A stretch of 64,000 nt of DNA. It comes from Bacillus sp. NEB1478 (lineage in GTDB: Bacteria > Bacillota > Bacilli > Bacillales > Fictibacillaceae). Location of the stretch: positions 1,860,001 to 1,924,000 of the forward strand of contig NZ_CP134049.1 of the NCBI RefSeq assembly GCF_031582965.1. Reading direction: 5' to 3'. The notes beneath the pieces are model-generated. The model ran no database searches. It saw only the letters and a program-made list of their open reading frames with translations, and was not told the origin of the DNA. The number at the start of each line of letters is the position of its first letter. The stretch's first letter is position 1. Positions 54,678 through 64,000 of the stretch are shown here, piece by piece. Position numbers and translations under genes: made by a program.

Positions 54678-54971
54678 CGTTTGATTATTCATTTTTGCAC
54701 ATTTATGGCTGGCTGTTTAGGTTTTTTTGCATGGTCCGATTTTATAGAAGATGAAATGCATGTGAAAAAATATGAAGGTGAAATTGTTGAAAAAATACAG
54801 TTTGATAAGGTTTTGGAAATAGGGTCCAACGTAATTACTGAGCCAGTCTACAAATTAGTTCTCTCATCCGGGAAAACAATATACGTTCCGCGTACCATCT
54901 ATCAAAAGTTAAATAAAGGTGATCATGCGGTGATATTAAAACAACAAAATCGTATTACCCTTTTACAATAA
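54675..54971 (+). CDS. Small membrane-anchored protein of unknown function
   Basis: About 98 residues from a TTG at 54675 (GAGGTGA 6 bases upstream; GTG at 54666 overlaps that site). One N-terminal membrane span with CTFMAGCLGFFAW, then a small beta-rich domain: YEGEIVEKIQFDK and VYKLVLSSGKTIYVPRTIYQKLNKGD. No family recognised. The ribosome site lies in the hairpin at 54622, so its translation could be conditional. Confidence 0.65.
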   Translation: MRLIIHFCTFMAGCLGFFAWSDFIEDEMHVKKYEGEIVEKIQFDKVLEIGSNVITEPVYKLVLSSGKTIYVPRTIYQKLNKGDHAVILKQQNRITLLQ

Positions 54972-55005
54972 AAAGCACACTCTGATTAAATTTTGAGTGT
55001 GCTTT
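54972..55005. terminator. Bidirectional terminator
   Basis: AAAGCACACTC (54972-54982) with GAGTGTGCTTT (54995-55005); ends the small gene and the thiamine operon from the other side. Confidence 0.88.
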
Positions 55006-55008
55006 CTT

Positions 55009-55812
55009 TTAATTTAACTGGCGGACATCAGTTGAAGGGAAAAGCGGGTATTCTATTGCTGCAAAATAAGCTAATCCAATGCAAATAACAAAATAGGCTA
55101 AAAACAATAAATCAAACTTTGAAAAACCGATCTGATAATAAAAAGTTCTTTTGCTGTTATTGTTAAAACGCTTCGCTTCCATTGCAACTGCAATTCGAAA
55201 TGCACGTCTAATACTCTGTGAGAGCAATGGAATCATTAAGGACTGAATCATTTTGAAATAACCGACTAACCCATTTGGTGAATTAACTCCTCTTACTTTT
55301 TGCGCATATCTGATGGTTTGGAATTCTTCTATCATTATCGGAAGCAGTCTAACCGCAGCCATAAAACTGTATGCATACTTCGGCTTGAGGTGTAATTGCT
55401 GCATTAATGAATAGAAAAGATATACGGGGCGCGTTGTTAACGCGAAAGTTAATCCTAACATGGCAAAGGATAATGCCCTGAACCCTAAATGAATACCACG
55501 GTAAAGACTTTCTTCAGTAATATGAACCAATCCCCAACTAAAGAGCAATTTATTTCCTTCTCCAAAAAAAATCATGGATGAGGAAGTAGAAAGGAAAATG
55601 ATGATAAATGGCAATGAAAAAAGAATGATCCGCTTAAATGAATGTCCGGTGAAAAAAAGAAACAAAATTGACGTTACAATCGTAAACGAAATCATAAAAT
55701 TCACATTATGAATCAAGATACCGAAAATAAACAACAGTGTCAGGATGATCAATTTAAAAGAAGGGTTAATCTTATGGAGCCAGCTTTCTGAATGAGTTAA
55801 TGATTCATGCAT
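55009..55812 (-). CDS. ykoC: ECF transporter T component of the HMP/thiamine importer (YkoC)
   Basis: 267 residues, five or six spans. The coupling helices with the Ala-Arg-Gly-type motif are seen as YAQKVRGVNSPNG and SQSIRRAFRIAVAMEAKRF, typical of EcfT. It joins the ATPase YkoD to the substrate-capture subunit YkoE. The start overlaps the end of ykoD by 16 bases, with GAGGAAATAGC upstream. Last gene of the TPP-controlled operon. Confidence 0.9.
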   Translation of the reverse strand: MHESLTHSESWLHKINPSFKLIILTLLFIFGILIHNVNFMISFTIVTSILFLFFTGHSFKRIILFSLPFIIIFLSTSSSMIFFGEGNKLLFSWGLVHITEESLYRGIHLGFRALSFAMLGLTFALTTRPVYLFYSLMQQLHLKPKYAYSFMAAVRLLPIMIEEFQTIRYAQKVRGVNSPNGLVGYFKMIQSLMIPLLSQSIRRAFRIAVAMEAKRFNNNSKRTFYYQIGFSKFDLLFLAYFVICIGLAYFAAIEYPLFPSTDVRQLN

Positions 55813-57254
55813 GCTATTTCCTCACTTCGAGACAGATCCATTTTGTAGACGGCTCTGTTTTTTATTTCCCAGACACTTGTTGCGTAATGTTTCACAATAT
55901 TTGAATCATGAGTAACCATAACAATAATGGTCCCTTTTTGCTGTTCTTTTTCCAAGAACTCTAGGAGTCTAAATGTGTTTTTAGAATCTTGGCCAAAAGT
56001 AGGTTCATCTAATAACAATATCTTAGGATTCTGTATAAATGCCGTGGCTACACTTAATCTTCGTTTTTGTCCAAGAGATAGATGATAAGGGTGATGATTT
56101 TTCTTGTCGCTCAGACCAAAAACGGATAACAGCTCTGTAACCCGTTGATTCATATAATCAGCATCTGCTTTCTGATGTTTTAATGCAAAGGCCAATTCAT
56201 CATAAACGGTATTTGTTACAAATTGATATTCAGGGTTTTGAAAGACAAAATAAGCTTTATTTTGCAGATCTTTAATCCCCTTAATTTGTGTATCATTAAT
56301 GTGATATTTACCTGTTGTTTTTAACAATTGCATTAGTGATAAAAGAAGTGTACTCTTCCCCGCACCATTCTCTCCTATGACAGCAATCCATTCACCAGAT
56401 GATGCAGATGCTTGATCAAAAGAAACCATAACTTCCTTTTTTCGATATCCTTTAAAGTTTTCTAAAATTAAAGTATTTTGTTCCATTACATCTATATTTG
56501 GTTCACTGTTTTTCCTGTCATCGAATACATGATTTTCCCATACTCCTGGGTACCAGATTCCAAATTGGTGCAGCGTGTCTTTATACTTTGAAAATACTTG
56601 ATGAACATTTCCGTCAGCAATAATTTCTCCATATGGATCAAACACAATAACACGGTCAACAAAATCGAGTATCTGATCAATTTTATGTTCAACGATAATC
56701 ACAGTTTTCTCGTCAGATACTTCTTTTATAGTATCCCAAACTTGGCTGGTACCTTGCTCATCGATTAGAGCTGTAGGTTCATCAAGGAAAAGGACGTCTG
56801 GATTTAAAGCTAAGACAGAAGCGATCGCCAAACGCTGTTTCATGCCGCCTGATAAGGATTGAATTTCAGTATGGATATCATCTAATTCAAGTCCAACCGT
56901 ATTTAATAATTCAGTAATTTTCCCCTTCATCTCACTCCGAGGAACTTGAAGGTTCTCGAGGACAAAGGCAATTTCTTCGTCAACAAATGGCATGCAAAAT
57001 TGTGAGTCGGGATCTTGGAAAACAAAGCCCCATGATTCTGGAATATGAATTTCGTTGTATTTGATTGGTACTTCAATCGCACTGGGAATCAATCCAGAAA
57101 GTGCCTGCAGCAATGTGGATTTTCCGCACCCGGATGGACCAAGCAGCAAGACCTTCTCCCCTTTTTCAAAAGAGACCGACAAATCTTTAAATAGCATCCC
57201 TTTTTCTTTTGGAAATTTTAATCTTAAATGATCCACCGATGTTTCAATAGCCAC
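55797..57254 (-). CDS. ykoD: ECF transporter double-ATPase YkoD
   Basis: 485 residues with two fused ABC ATPase halves. First: Walker A LGPSGCGKST, signature LSGGMKQRLAIASVL, Walker B VLFLDEPTALID. Second: GENGAGKST, LSLGQKRRLSVA and ILLLDEPTFGQD. Fused ATPases are typical of YkoD and drive the ECF importer. GTG at 57254, six bases after GAGGTG, is preferred to a GTG at 57263 overlapping that site. Coupled to ykoC. Confidence 0.92.
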   Translation of the reverse strand: MAIETSVDHLRLKFPKEKGMLFKDLSVSFEKGEKVLLLGPSGCGKSTLLQALSGLIPSAIEVPIKYNEIHIPESWGFVFQDPDSQFCMPFVDEEIAFVLENLQVPRSEMKGKITELLNTVGLELDDIHTEIQSLSGGMKQRLAIASVLALNPDVLFLDEPTALIDEQGTSQVWDTIKEVSDEKTVIIVEHKIDQILDFVDRVIVFDPYGEIIADGNVHQVFSKYKDTLHQFGIWYPGVWENHVFDDRKNSEPNIDVMEQNTLILENFKGYRKKEVMVSFDQASASSGEWIAVIGENGAGKSTLLLSLMQLLKTTGKYHINDTQIKGIKDLQNKAYFVFQNPEYQFVTNTVYDELAFALKHQKADADYMNQRVTELLSVFGLSDKKNHHPYHLSLGQKRRLSVATAFIQNPKILLLDEPTFGQDSKNTFRLLEFLEKEQQKGTIIVMVTHDSNIVKHYATSVWEIKNRAVYKMDLSRSEEIACMNH

Positions 57255-57270
57255 TGCATTCACCTCTTAT

Positions 57271-57852
57271 TTATTGATTTAAAGCATCGTAATCTTCTTT
57301 TGATGCAGGTCTAATTAAATTTGTAACGCCTGTTGCTTCAAGTGCTCTAGCAATTCCGAAAGCTAGTATCCCAGAAAACACAATTGTACCTATATATCTA
57401 AAAGCGACGTATAACGTTAAATTCCATGTTGATAGATCTCCAATATATCCCTTGTAATAATCCATAAACAATGACCCTGTGCAAGAACTCAAACCTGCTA
57501 TAGACACTGTCATCAGGTCATAACGTTTATACCGGAACGCCATAAAGATTAATTCTGCACACAATCCTTGAATAACTCCGTATAAAAGTACCTCTAATCC
57601 AAATTCTGAGCCCATTAAAAACTCACCTGAGGAGGCAGCAATTTCAGCTAAGAGTGCGACACCTGGTTTTCTTATAATGAGAAAGGCAACTGTAGCAGCA
57701 ATGAACCACATGCCATAAATAAATTGATCTACATGCAGACCAATTGGTTTTACTGCATAATAAAGCGGCCCCCAAAGTTTATAAACGATTCCAAAACCGA
57801 TTGAAATAACAATAGTCACAAGTATATCTGTAAGTTTTAATCCTTTAGACAT
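57271..57852 (-). CDS. ykoE: ECF transporter S component YkoE
   Basis: 194 residues, five to six membrane spans, with GIVYKLWGPLYYAVKPIGL and ASSGEFLMGSEFGLEVLLYGVIQGLCAELIF; matches the YkoE family that binds HMP or thiamine precursors. ATG at 57852 with AAAGGAGA upstream; a longer start at 57873 would overlap tenA by 20 bases and lacks a ribosome site. Starts 1 base after the tenA stop. Confidence 0.9.
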   Translation of the reverse strand: MSKGLKLTDILVTIVISIGFGIVYKLWGPLYYAVKPIGLHVDQFIYGMWFIAATVAFLIIRKPGVALLAEIAASSGEFLMGSEFGLEVLLYGVIQGLCAELIFMAFRYKRYDLMTVSIAGLSSCTGSLFMDYYKGYIGDLSTWNLTLYVAFRYIGTIVFSGILAFGIARALEATGVTNLIRPASKEDYDALNQ

Positions 57853-57853
57853 T

Positions 57854-58558
57854 TTATCTTTCTCCTTTAACAACTAAGTTTTCTTTTAGGGGATCGAATG
57901 ACCATTGTTCCATCTTATAAGCCATTTCCCAAAACAAATATTCATATTGGCAGCTCAGCAAGAAATGAGTTTCCATTTTATTTCTTTCTGACTCGCTCGC
58001 TTTTTCAGCCAAATGATCTAATCGATTAATTTGTTCATGAACTAACTCTGCGAACCATTCATCGCCATATGTTGAAATCCATTCTTGAAAAATGGGTTCA
58101 TTTGGCGTTGATCCTTTATATTTCTCTCCAATTTCGTGGTAGATCCAGTAACAAGGCAGTATGGCAGCGATTATTTCACCTAATGTACCAGATTCACCGA
58201 CACGGTAGAGATGTGAGGTGTAATTGTAAGCAGTTGGAGCGGGTTGGAAATTTGTCAGTTCCTCATCTGTAATTTGAAGTTGTTTAATAAACTTTTCATG
58301 AAGTGCTAGTTCTGCTTCGCTTGTACCTAAAGCATGTGCCGCCATTCTTGATGTTGTGTAAAGATCTTCTGCCCTTGATCCAGCTAATGCTTGAACTTTT
58401 GCAAAGTGGGAAAGATAATATGAATCTTGCAAAATATAGAATTTAAAACAATCGAGTGATAATTCACCACTACCTATCCCTTTAACAAACGGATGATGAA
58501 GATTGGCTTCCCAAATATGTTCCGCTTTTTGGCGTAAACTTTCAGTAAATGTTTGCAT
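57854..58558 (-). CDS. tenA: Thiaminase II / aminopyrimidine aminohydrolase TenA
   Basis: 234 residues. Frees HMP from degraded thiamine or thiamine itself for reuse. Conserved active-site Asp45 (ILQDSYYL), nucleophile Cys136 (LPCYWIYHEIG) and Glu206 (CQYEYLFWEMAYKMEQW). ATG preceded by AAGGAGGACAATC. First gene of tenA-ykoEDC: degrade and import the same pyrimidine, and shut both off with TPP. Confidence 0.94.
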   Translation of the reverse strand: MQTFTESLRQKAEHIWEANLHHPFVKGIGSGELSLDCFKFYILQDSYYLSHFAKVQALAGSRAEDLYTTSRMAAHALGTSEAELALHEKFIKQLQITDEELTNFQPAPTAYNYTSHLYRVGESGTLGEIIAAILPCYWIYHEIGEKYKGSTPNEPIFQEWISTYGDEWFAELVHEQINRLDHLAEKASESERNKMETHFLLSCQYEYLFWEMAYKMEQWSFDPLKENLVVKGER

Positions 58559-58601
58559 GATTGTCCTCCTTGAGATTAAGTCAGCAACTAATTTTAGCCA
58601 A

Positions 58602-58637
58602 TAAAAAAACCACTATCTTTTAATAAAGAAAGTGGGT
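58602..58637 (-). terminator. TPP riboswitch terminator
   Basis: CCACT..TCTTT with AAAGA..GTGG and T-run towards tenA; an alternative to readthrough when TPP is absent. Confidence 0.85.
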
Positions 58638-58675
58638 GTTTGAAAACTCATCTTTTAAATATTAGTTTCCGTAAC

Positions 58676-58766
58676 ACCACTTCCCTACGCTGGTATCATC
58701 CAGATCAGGTTCTAAGAGTCTCGAAGTCGCACTTCGATCTCAGCCTTATAAGGCACCCCTAGTGGT
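58676..58766 (-). ncRNA. TPP (THI-box) riboswitch
   Basis: Minus strand ACCACT (58766-58761) pairs with AGTGGT. Inside are GGGGTGCC, GGCTGAGATCG, AACCTGATCTGGATGATACC and AGCGTAGGGAA, the invariant THI blocks. It controls tenA-ykoEDC through the terminator just downstream. Confidence 0.97.
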
Positions 58767-58801
58767 TAGTTCAATATTTAGTTAACTGTTTCTTGCTCTC
58801 T

Positions 58802-58829
58802 ATAATAACAGGGCAGTAATGATTGTCAA
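58802..58829 (-). promoter_or_regulatory. Promoter of the TPP-controlled operon
   Basis: Minus strand TTGACA (58829-58824), 16-base spacer, TATTAT (58807-58802). Transcription would begin about 30 bases before the aptamer. Confidence 0.8.
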
Positions 58830-58954
58830 ATATTTTGTGATCAATCGCATATCCAGAGTATGTGAAACAAAAAATATGAAATTTTTTTGTTAATTTGTTT
58901 AATTATGCCTCTTCAAAAGTAAAATTACATTACCGGTTATCTTCTAGGAAAGTA

Positions 58955-59512
58955 GTGTCTGTATTGAAAAAAAATCATTGGTTTATGAAGCTGCTCACCT
59001 ATTCTATTAGAATAACATTAAGTATACTCATTCTTATAGGATTTGGGATGTTAACGATTACTCTTTATCATTTCTTTAATGACGTGCCTGTAAATCGATT
59101 TTATAAAGGAATTGATAAAAATGTTGGAACAATTGCCGAAATTGTCAGCATTGGCGCTGCTTTACTCTGGTTATTTCGAAAAGTATGGCTGGAATTAAAA
59201 AAGAGAAACGTAATATTTGTTGAATATGTACAGATGGTATTTCTTACGTTGAAGTACTTTCATATTTATTTTGGATTAACCGTTTTAATATTAGCTTTCG
59301 CTCACGGTTTATTTTTCTTATTATATCCTGTTAGAGAGTCAATACGAATATATTCAGGTATTGCTGTATTTAGTTCATTCATAATATTAGATTTACTAGG
59401 TTGGCGTCATCAGAGGAGTATAAAAACGAAGAATGCGTTAAAAACGAAAAAAATTCATGTTGCTTTTGCTATTATTTTTGGGATTCTCTTACTGATTCAT
59501 ATTAATCTATAA
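58955..59512 (+). CDS. Heme-type membrane protein (ferric-reductase-like), tentative
   Basis: About 185 residues. Four to five spans with His pairs placed as in b-type heme membrane proteins: KYFHIYFG, FAHGLFFLL, KKIHVAFAII and LLIHINL. This suggests a ferric-reductase-like transmembrane domain, though no soluble flavin domain is attached. The best start is GTG at 58955 after AGGAAAG; TTG at 58964 is possible, and an upstream TTG at 58895 has no ribosome site. Single gene in a small island. Family unsure. Confidence 0.6.
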   Translation: MSVLKKNHWFMKLLTYSIRITLSILILIGFGMLTITLYHFFNDVPVNRFYKGIDKNVGTIAEIVSIGAALLWLFRKVWLELKKRNVIFVEYVQMVFLTLKYFHIYFGLTVLILAFAHGLFFLLYPVRESIRIYSGIAVFSSFIILDLLGWRHQRSIKTKNALKTKKIHVAFAIIFGILLLIHINL

Positions 59513-59690
59513 GGCTGTTTAGGTAAACTTTGTTGCTGAGTATTGTAATACCCTTCTTTGACAAATTTGTTGGCGCATAAGGTACGAGACTACGGCTAAA
59601 AGGAGGGTGCCAACTACATGAGAATCCTCCTCACAAGGCATGAGACGTTGCTTGACCCAAAAAACAATCTTATAAAAAGTAACTATATAA
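59513..59690. repeat. Possible interspersed repeat or IS remnant
   Basis: Gene-free. It opens GGCTGTTTAGGTAAACTTTG and contains TACCTTATGCGCCAACAAATT when read on the minus strand; the GGCTGTTT-type start and the broken reading frame on the minus strand recall dispersed pieces in Bacillus genomes. Only one copy here. Confidence 0.4.
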
Positions 59691-59730
59691 AAAAACACAG
59701 CCACTCTAGTTCGAGTCGCTGTGTTTTTTT
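59691..59730 (-). terminator. Terminator of ppaC
   Basis: AAAAACACAGC with GCTGTGTTTTT and an ACTC/GAGT inner stem; T-rich on the minus strand. Confidence 0.88.
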
Positions 59731-59734
59731 AAAA

Positions 59735-60664
59735 TTATTTGCTCATAACCTCTGTTAATACAGGGATAATTTGTTTTTTACGTGATACAACACCCTTTAA
59801 TATAGCTGTGTTGTTTTCGAGTTTTACATCATAAGCGTTTTCAACCGCTTCAGATCTTTTACCAAGTGCTAATGCAGTTGAATCGTTTGTAAGGATATCA
59901 GTTACTACAAACATAAACAGGTCTAGACCCTTCTCATCAATAACTTTAGAAATAGATGTTTCCAAATCAGCTTGGTGCTTTAGTACATCACTAGCATCTA
60001 CTGTGTTTACTTGAGCAACCTCTACTTTACTAGAGCCAATATTGAATTCCTTAGCATCAAGAGAAATGAGCTCTTCTACTGTTTTGTTACTAAGGTCTGC
60101 ACCAGCTTTTAGCATTTCTAAACCATATGCTTCTGCATCAACACCAGCGATTTCAGCAAGCTCGTGCGCAGCATCTACATCTTCTTGTGTACAAGTTGGT
60201 GATTTAAATAAAAGAGAGTCAGAAATAATCGCTGATAGCATAAGACCTGCGATATTTTTCTCTACTTTTACCCCTTTTTCTTTATAAATCTTGTTTAAAA
60301 TCGTTGCTGTACAGCCAACTGGCTCTGCACGATAGTATAAAGGATCGCTTGTTTCAAAGTTTGCAATACGGTGATGATCAATTACTTCAAGTACTTGAAC
60401 TTTGTCAATATCACTTGCACTTTGCTGACGTTCGTTGTGGTCGACCAAAATAACAGCTTTCGTTTCATTTGAAACCGTCTCTACTAGGCGGGGCAGATCA
60501 GCTTTGAAGTAATCAAGTGCGTACTTTGTTTCACCGTTGATCTCACCTAAACGAACAGGTTCCGCATTTTGACCTATTTTTGTTTTCAAATCTGCGTATA
60601 CAATCGCAGAAGTAATTGTGTCAGTATCAGGGTTCTTGTGTCCAAAAATGAGTACTTTTTCCAT
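59735..60664 (-). CDS. ppaC: Manganese-dependent inorganic pyrophosphatase
   Basis: 309 residues; family II PPase that splits pyrophosphate. The DHH-type metal motifs are in order: [10 protein letters not shown] (N-terminus), VDHNER, VIDHH (about 95-99) and the C-terminal SRKKQ phosphate site. Cytosolic housekeeping enzyme. ATG after AAGGAGTAGAAGC. Single gene. Confidence 0.95.
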   Translation of the reverse strand: MEKVLIFGHKNPDTDTITSAIVYADLKTKIGQNAEPVRLGEINGETKYALDYFKADLPRLVETVSNETKAVILVDHNERQQSASDIDKVQVLEVIDHHRIANFETSDPLYYRAEPVGCTATILNKIYKEKGVKVEKNIAGLMLSAIISDSLLFKSPTCTQEDVDAAHELAEIAGVDAEAYGLEMLKAGADLSNKTVEELISLDAKEFNIGSSKVEVAQVNTVDASDVLKHQADLETSISKVIDEKGLDLFMFVVTDILTNDSTALALGKRSEAVENAYDVKLENNTAILKGVVSRKKQIIPVLTEVMSK

Positions 60665-60769
60665 GCTTCTACTCCTTATAAATAAAATAGATATTATTTG
60701 CCATTGCCTATTTTATCATAAATAGAAGGCTTTTGGCGTTTGGAGATTATTTTAGCATGGATAAAAGAT

Positions 60770-62248
60770 TTATGGCAAAACCGAAGCTCCTATTAAATAC
60801 TTATCAACTTCACGCGCACACTCACGACCTTCTTGGATTGCCCATACAATTAAGCTTTGTCCGCGTCTAGAATCACCAGCTGCAAATACACCATCTAAAT
60901 TCGTCTTGTAATCTCCATGCTTTGCTTTTACTTTATTATTGTTTGTTTCTACTCCAAATTGCTTTAGCACTGGCTGCTCAGTTCCTTCAAAACCAATGGC
61001 AATAAATACGAGATCTGCTGGCCATACTTGTTCAGTACCTTCTATTTCTTCAAATACAATATTACCGTTTTCGTCAGAAGTCCGTTTCATTTGAATCGTA
61101 TGAAGTTCTTTTAGCTTTCCTTCTGAATCAGAAACGATTTTTTTCGTTTGAACAGAATATTCTCTTGGATCATGACCGAATTGAGCTGTGGCTTCCTCGT
61201 AAGCGTAATCCATTGTGAAAATATTGGGCTGTTCTGGCCACATATTTTCTGTACCTCTAGCGTTAGGCAACTTGGGATGTTTGCCAAATTGAACAATACT
61301 TTTACACTTTTGGCGCAGTGCTGTAGCTACACAGTCTGCTCCAGTATCCCCGCCGCCTATTACTATGACGTTTTTGCCTTTTGCATCAATTATTGGTTCT
61401 TTAACTTCAATTCCTAATAATCGTTTAGTGGATTGCGTTAAATACTTCATCGCAAAATGTACACCTTTAGCATCTCTGCCTTCGAGTTCTAAATCTCTTT
61501 GTTTTTGCGCACCTGTGCAAAGGATAACAGCGTCAAACTGTTCTTTTAGTTCATCGGCCAAAACATCTTTTCCGATTTCGGTATTTAAAATAAAATCAAT
61601 ACCTTCTTGTCTTAAGAGTGTAATCCGGCGCTTTACTATATCTTTATCAAGTTTCATGTTTGGAATACCGTAAGTCAGTAATCCTCCAGCACGGTTATCT
61701 CTTTCATAAACGGTAACAGAATGTCCTGCTTGATTTAGCTGATCTGCAGCTGCAAGTCCTGCTGGACCTGAGCCAATGATAGCAATTTTCTTTCCTGAAC
61801 GTTTTGATGGAATTCTAGGTTGAATCCATCCATTTTCAAAGCCTTTATCAATAATGGCACGTTCAATGTTTTTAATGGTAACAGCCGGTCCAGCCAGTTC
61901 TACTGTACATGAACCTTCACAAGGAGCCGGACATACTCTTCCTGTAAACTCAGGGAAATTATTTGTTTTTAAAAGGCGATCTAAAGCTTCCTTCCACTTT
62001 CCTCGGTAAACCAGATCGTTCCATTCAGGGATAAGGTTATTAATGGGGCAACCAGCTGCCGCCCCATTTATCTCAATACCAATATGGCAAAATGGTGTTC
62101 CGCAATCCATGCATCTTGCACTTTGTCTTTTTAATGTATCTTCTGGCTGTTGTTCGGAATATTCCTTCCAATCTTTGAGCCTTTTGAGTGGAGACCTTTC
62201 TTTTGTCTCTTCTCGGGGATATTCTAGAAAACCAGTTGGTTTACCCAT
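60770..62248 (-). CDS. gltD: Glutamate synthase small (beta) subunit
   Basis: 492 residues (B. subtilis name gltB). Cluster-binding N-terminus with CMDCGTPFC and GCPINN plus CPAPCEGSC, an FAD site IAIIGSGPAGLAAADQL and a NADPH site VIVIGGGDTGADC. Carries electrons from NADPH to the large subunit to make two glutamates from glutamine and 2-oxoglutarate. ATG at 62248, 8 bases after AGGAG; an ATG at 62254 is too close to it. Directly downstream of the large subunit gene. Confidence 0.95.
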   Translation of the reverse strand: MGKPTGFLEYPREETKERSPLKRLKDWKEYSEQQPEDTLKRQSARCMDCGTPFCHIGIEINGAAAGCPINNLIPEWNDLVYRGKWKEALDRLLKTNNFPEFTGRVCPAPCEGSCTVELAGPAVTIKNIERAIIDKGFENGWIQPRIPSKRSGKKIAIIGSGPAGLAAADQLNQAGHSVTVYERDNRAGGLLTYGIPNMKLDKDIVKRRITLLRQEGIDFILNTEIGKDVLADELKEQFDAVILCTGAQKQRDLELEGRDAKGVHFAMKYLTQSTKRLLGIEVKEPIIDAKGKNVIVIGGGDTGADCVATALRQKCKSIVQFGKHPKLPNARGTENMWPEQPNIFTMDYAYEEATAQFGHDPREYSVQTKKIVSDSEGKLKELHTIQMKRTSDENGNIVFEEIEGTEQVWPADLVFIAIGFEGTEQPVLKQFGVETNNNKVKAKHGDYKTNLDGVFAAGDSRRGQSLIVWAIQEGRECAREVDKYLIGASVLP

Positions 62249-62272
62249 CCTCATCTCTCCTTTCGTGTTTGT

Positions 62273-64000
62273 TTACTTTAAAATCAATTTAGTTGGTCCA
62301 GGAATTCCGGATTGTTTCTTGGCTGCTGATTTGGCTGTAAAAGCATTCATAACTGCCTCTTGTTCAGTTAATCCCGCTTGTTTTTCATCATCGATTTTCT
62401 TAATCATCTCTTTATAATCTTTCGGAATGACTTTAATAAAGTGTGATTGAGCAGTTTTCCAGTTTTCTAAAATAGCAGCTGCTTTTTGACTTTGTGTATA
62501 AGCATAATGGTTTTGAATAAGCAGCTTAAGAGATTCTGATTCGTCCAGATCATTCAATCTCTCAAATTCAATGCCTTCCTTATTGCAAAGTCTTTTAAAT
62601 AAGAGAGGTTGATGTGTGTAAACATAAGCGATTCCTCCGCTCATCCCTGCAGCAAAGTTCTTACCTGTATCTCCTAATACAACAACACGGCCGCCTGTCA
62701 TATATTCACAGCCATGATCTCCGATTCCTTCGACGACAATATCAGCACCGCTGTTTCTAACTGCAAATCTTTCACCGGCAAGTCCGTTAATATATGCTTC
62801 ACCGCTCGTTGCACCATAGAAAGCAACATTGCCGATGATCACATTGTCATCTGCTAAATAATCACTTGTTTTTGGTGGAGCAACGATCATCTTCCCGCCT
62901 GAAAGTCCTTTACCGAAATAGTCATTGCTATCTCCGTTTAAATATAAGCTCATACCGCGTGGTACAAATGCACCGAAGCTTTGACCAGCTGAACCGTTAA
63001 ATGTAAGAGTAACTGTATCTTCTGGCAGTCCCTCTTCACCATATCGTTTCGTGATTTCACTACCAGCAATCGTTCCTGCAACACGGTTTGTATTTTTAAT
63101 AGGAAGATTCAATGACACAGGCTTTTTCTCTTCTAATGCCGTACTTAAAATTGGTAGGATCTCTTTAATATCTAAAGATTGTTCGATTTTGTGATCTTGT
63201 TTCGTCTGGCATGTTCTAACACCCTGAGCTTGATAAAGCAGCTTAGTTAGATCCAAGTGTTTCGCCTTCCAATGGTTCTTTGCACGTTCGCCAACCGTTA
63301 ACACATCAGTACGGCCTACCATTTCTTCGACTGTTCTAAAGCCAAGTAATGCCATGATTTCACGAATTTCTTCGGCTACAAATTTCATATAATTCACAAC
63401 GTGATCAGGGTCACCCATAAACTTCTTTCTCAACTCAGGGTTTTGAGTGGCAACACCTACCGGACAAGTATCTAAATGACATGCACGCATCATTACACAG
63501 CCTAATACAACAAGCGGGGCAGTTGCGAATCCGTATTCTTCAGCACCTAAGAGGGCTGCAAGAACTACGTCTTTACCAGTCATTAGTTTTCCATCAGTTT
63601 CCAGCGTTACACGTTCTCTAAGACCATTTAGCATCAGTGTTTGATGTGTTTCAGCAAGACCCAGCTCCCACGGAAGCCCAGTATGCTTAATACTTGTTTT
63701 TGGAGATGCACCAGTTCCTCCATCATAGCCGCTGATTACAATAACATCTGCTGCACCTTTTGCCACACCAGCTGCAATTGTACCAACACCTGATTTTGAA
63801 ACGAGTTTTACACTGATTCTTGCTTCACGGTTAGCGTTTTTAAGATCGTGTATAAGTTGAGCGATATCTTCAATTGAATAAATATCATGATGCGGAGGAG
63901 GCGAAATAAGTCCTACTCCCGGAGTCGAACCTCGAACATCTGCAACCCATGGATACACCTTATTTCCAGGGAGCTGTCCGCCTTCACCAGGTTTCGCACC
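62273..64000 (-). CDS. gltB: Glutamate synthase large (alpha) subunit, C-terminal part (truncated by window edge)
   Basis: At least 576 codons, open to base 64000, so the N-terminal amidotransferase domain lies to the right (B. subtilis name gltA). Visible: the FMN barrel end ([21 protein letters not shown] and [13 protein letters not shown]), the 3Fe-4S Cys cluster [19 protein letters not shown], and the C-terminal beta-helix with [21 protein letters not shown]. The reading frame is clean. Ends 24 bases before gltD; one operon. Confidence 0.95.
   Translation of the reverse strand, partial: GAKPGEGGQLPGNKVYPWVADVRGSTPGVGLISPPPHHDIYSIEDIAQLIHDLKNANREARISVKLVSKSGVGTIAAGVAKGAADVIVISGYDGGTGASPKTSIKHTGLPWELGLAETHQTLMLNGLRERVTLETDGKLMTGKDVVLAALLGAEEYGFATAPLVVLGCVMMRACHLDTCPVGVATQNPELRKKFMGDPDHVVNYMKFVAEEIREIMALLGFRTVEEMVGRTDVLTVGERAKNHWKAKHLDLTKLLYQAQGVRTCQTKQDHKIEQSLDIKEILPILSTALEEKKPVSLNLPIKNTNRVAGTIAGSEITKRYGEEGLPEDTVTLTFNGSAGQSFGAFVPRGMSLYLNGDSNDYFGKGLSGGKMIVAPPKTSDYLADDNVIIGNVAFYGATSGEAYINGLAGERFAVRNSGADIVVEGIGDHGCEYMTGGRVVVLGDTGKNFAAGMSGGIAYVYTHQPLLFKRLCNKEGIEFERLNDLDESESLKLLIQNHYAYTQSQKAAAILENWKTAQSHFIKVIPKDYKEMIKKIDDEKQAGLTEQEAVMNAFTAKSAAKKQSGIPGPTKLILK

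Overview
The window is chromosomal DNA from a low-GC, spore-former-type Firmicute, most likely a member of the Bacillaceae close to Bacillus or Fictibacillus. The evidence is AT-rich intergenic DNA, strong AGGAGG-type ribosome binding sites, frequent GTG/TTG starts, sigma-A promoters, T-tailed terminators, and many genes whose best-known relatives are in B. subtilis (yitJ, xpt-pbuX, yvsH, bdbDC, yeeI, ykoEDC-tenA, ykoS/ykoT, gltAB). No rRNA, tRNA, CRISPR array or complete insertion sequence was found. Four metabolite riboswitches are readable by eye: SAM, guanine, lysine and TPP.

Layout. 1-7 kb: the end of a siroheme operon (sirB, sirC), then an S-box leader driving yitJ-metH, which recycles methyl groups to methionine. 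7-12.6 kb: a Fur-controlled iron block, with a siderophore ABC transporter on the plus strand and a convergent flavin reductase of the YcgT type that also carries a Fur box. 13-20 kb: accessory genes, namely a StyA-like monooxygenase, a beta-lactamase-fold protein without a signal peptide, a YeeE/TsuA thiosulfate-type transporter, a stand-alone LAGLIDADG endonuclease whose promoter carries a near-perfect LexA (SOS) box, an HxlR regulator with a divergent acetyltransferase, and a PhyH-type dioxygenase. 20-24 kb: xpt-pbuX under a guanine riboswitch and a permease under a lysine riboswitch. 24-27 kb: surface genes, namely a GDSL esterase, a class D sortase and its LPXTA-anchored acidic substrate. 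27-32.7 kb: a tctCBA tricarboxylate transporter with a CitS/CitT-type two-component system and a cre site.

33-42 kb: disulfide-bond pair bdbD-bdbC, a YebC-family protein, an enteric-type AdoMet decarboxylase, a nucleotidyltransferase, a GGDEF cyclase, an MFS remnant ending at an interspersed repeat, a membrane transporter and an AlaX-type editing protein. 42-52 kb: a TipAL-like MerR regulator with a textbook 19-bp-spacer promoter, two secreted proteins, a ykoS/ykoT-like membrane-glycan operon, galT and an AbrB-family permease. 52-59.5 kb: a YbaK deacylase, a frameshifted small gene, a lipase-like hydrolase, a DUF2238 protein, a small gene whose ribosome binding site lies inside a hairpin, the TPP-controlled tenA-ykoEDC operon, and a putative heme membrane protein. 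59.7-64 kb: ppaC and the glutamate synthase genes; the large subunit runs off the right edge.

The genes are mostly housekeeping and nutrient-acquisition modules with small accessory insertions between them. The most unusual signal is the SOS-type operator directly over the promoter of the free-standing LAGLIDADG endonuclease at 17-18 kb. Other points worth checking are the truncated MFS gene beside a palindromic-ended repeat (38.7-39.0 kb), the frameshifted gene at 52.65-52.93 kb, the hairpin over a ribosome binding site at 54.6 kb and the orphan StyA-like oxygenase.
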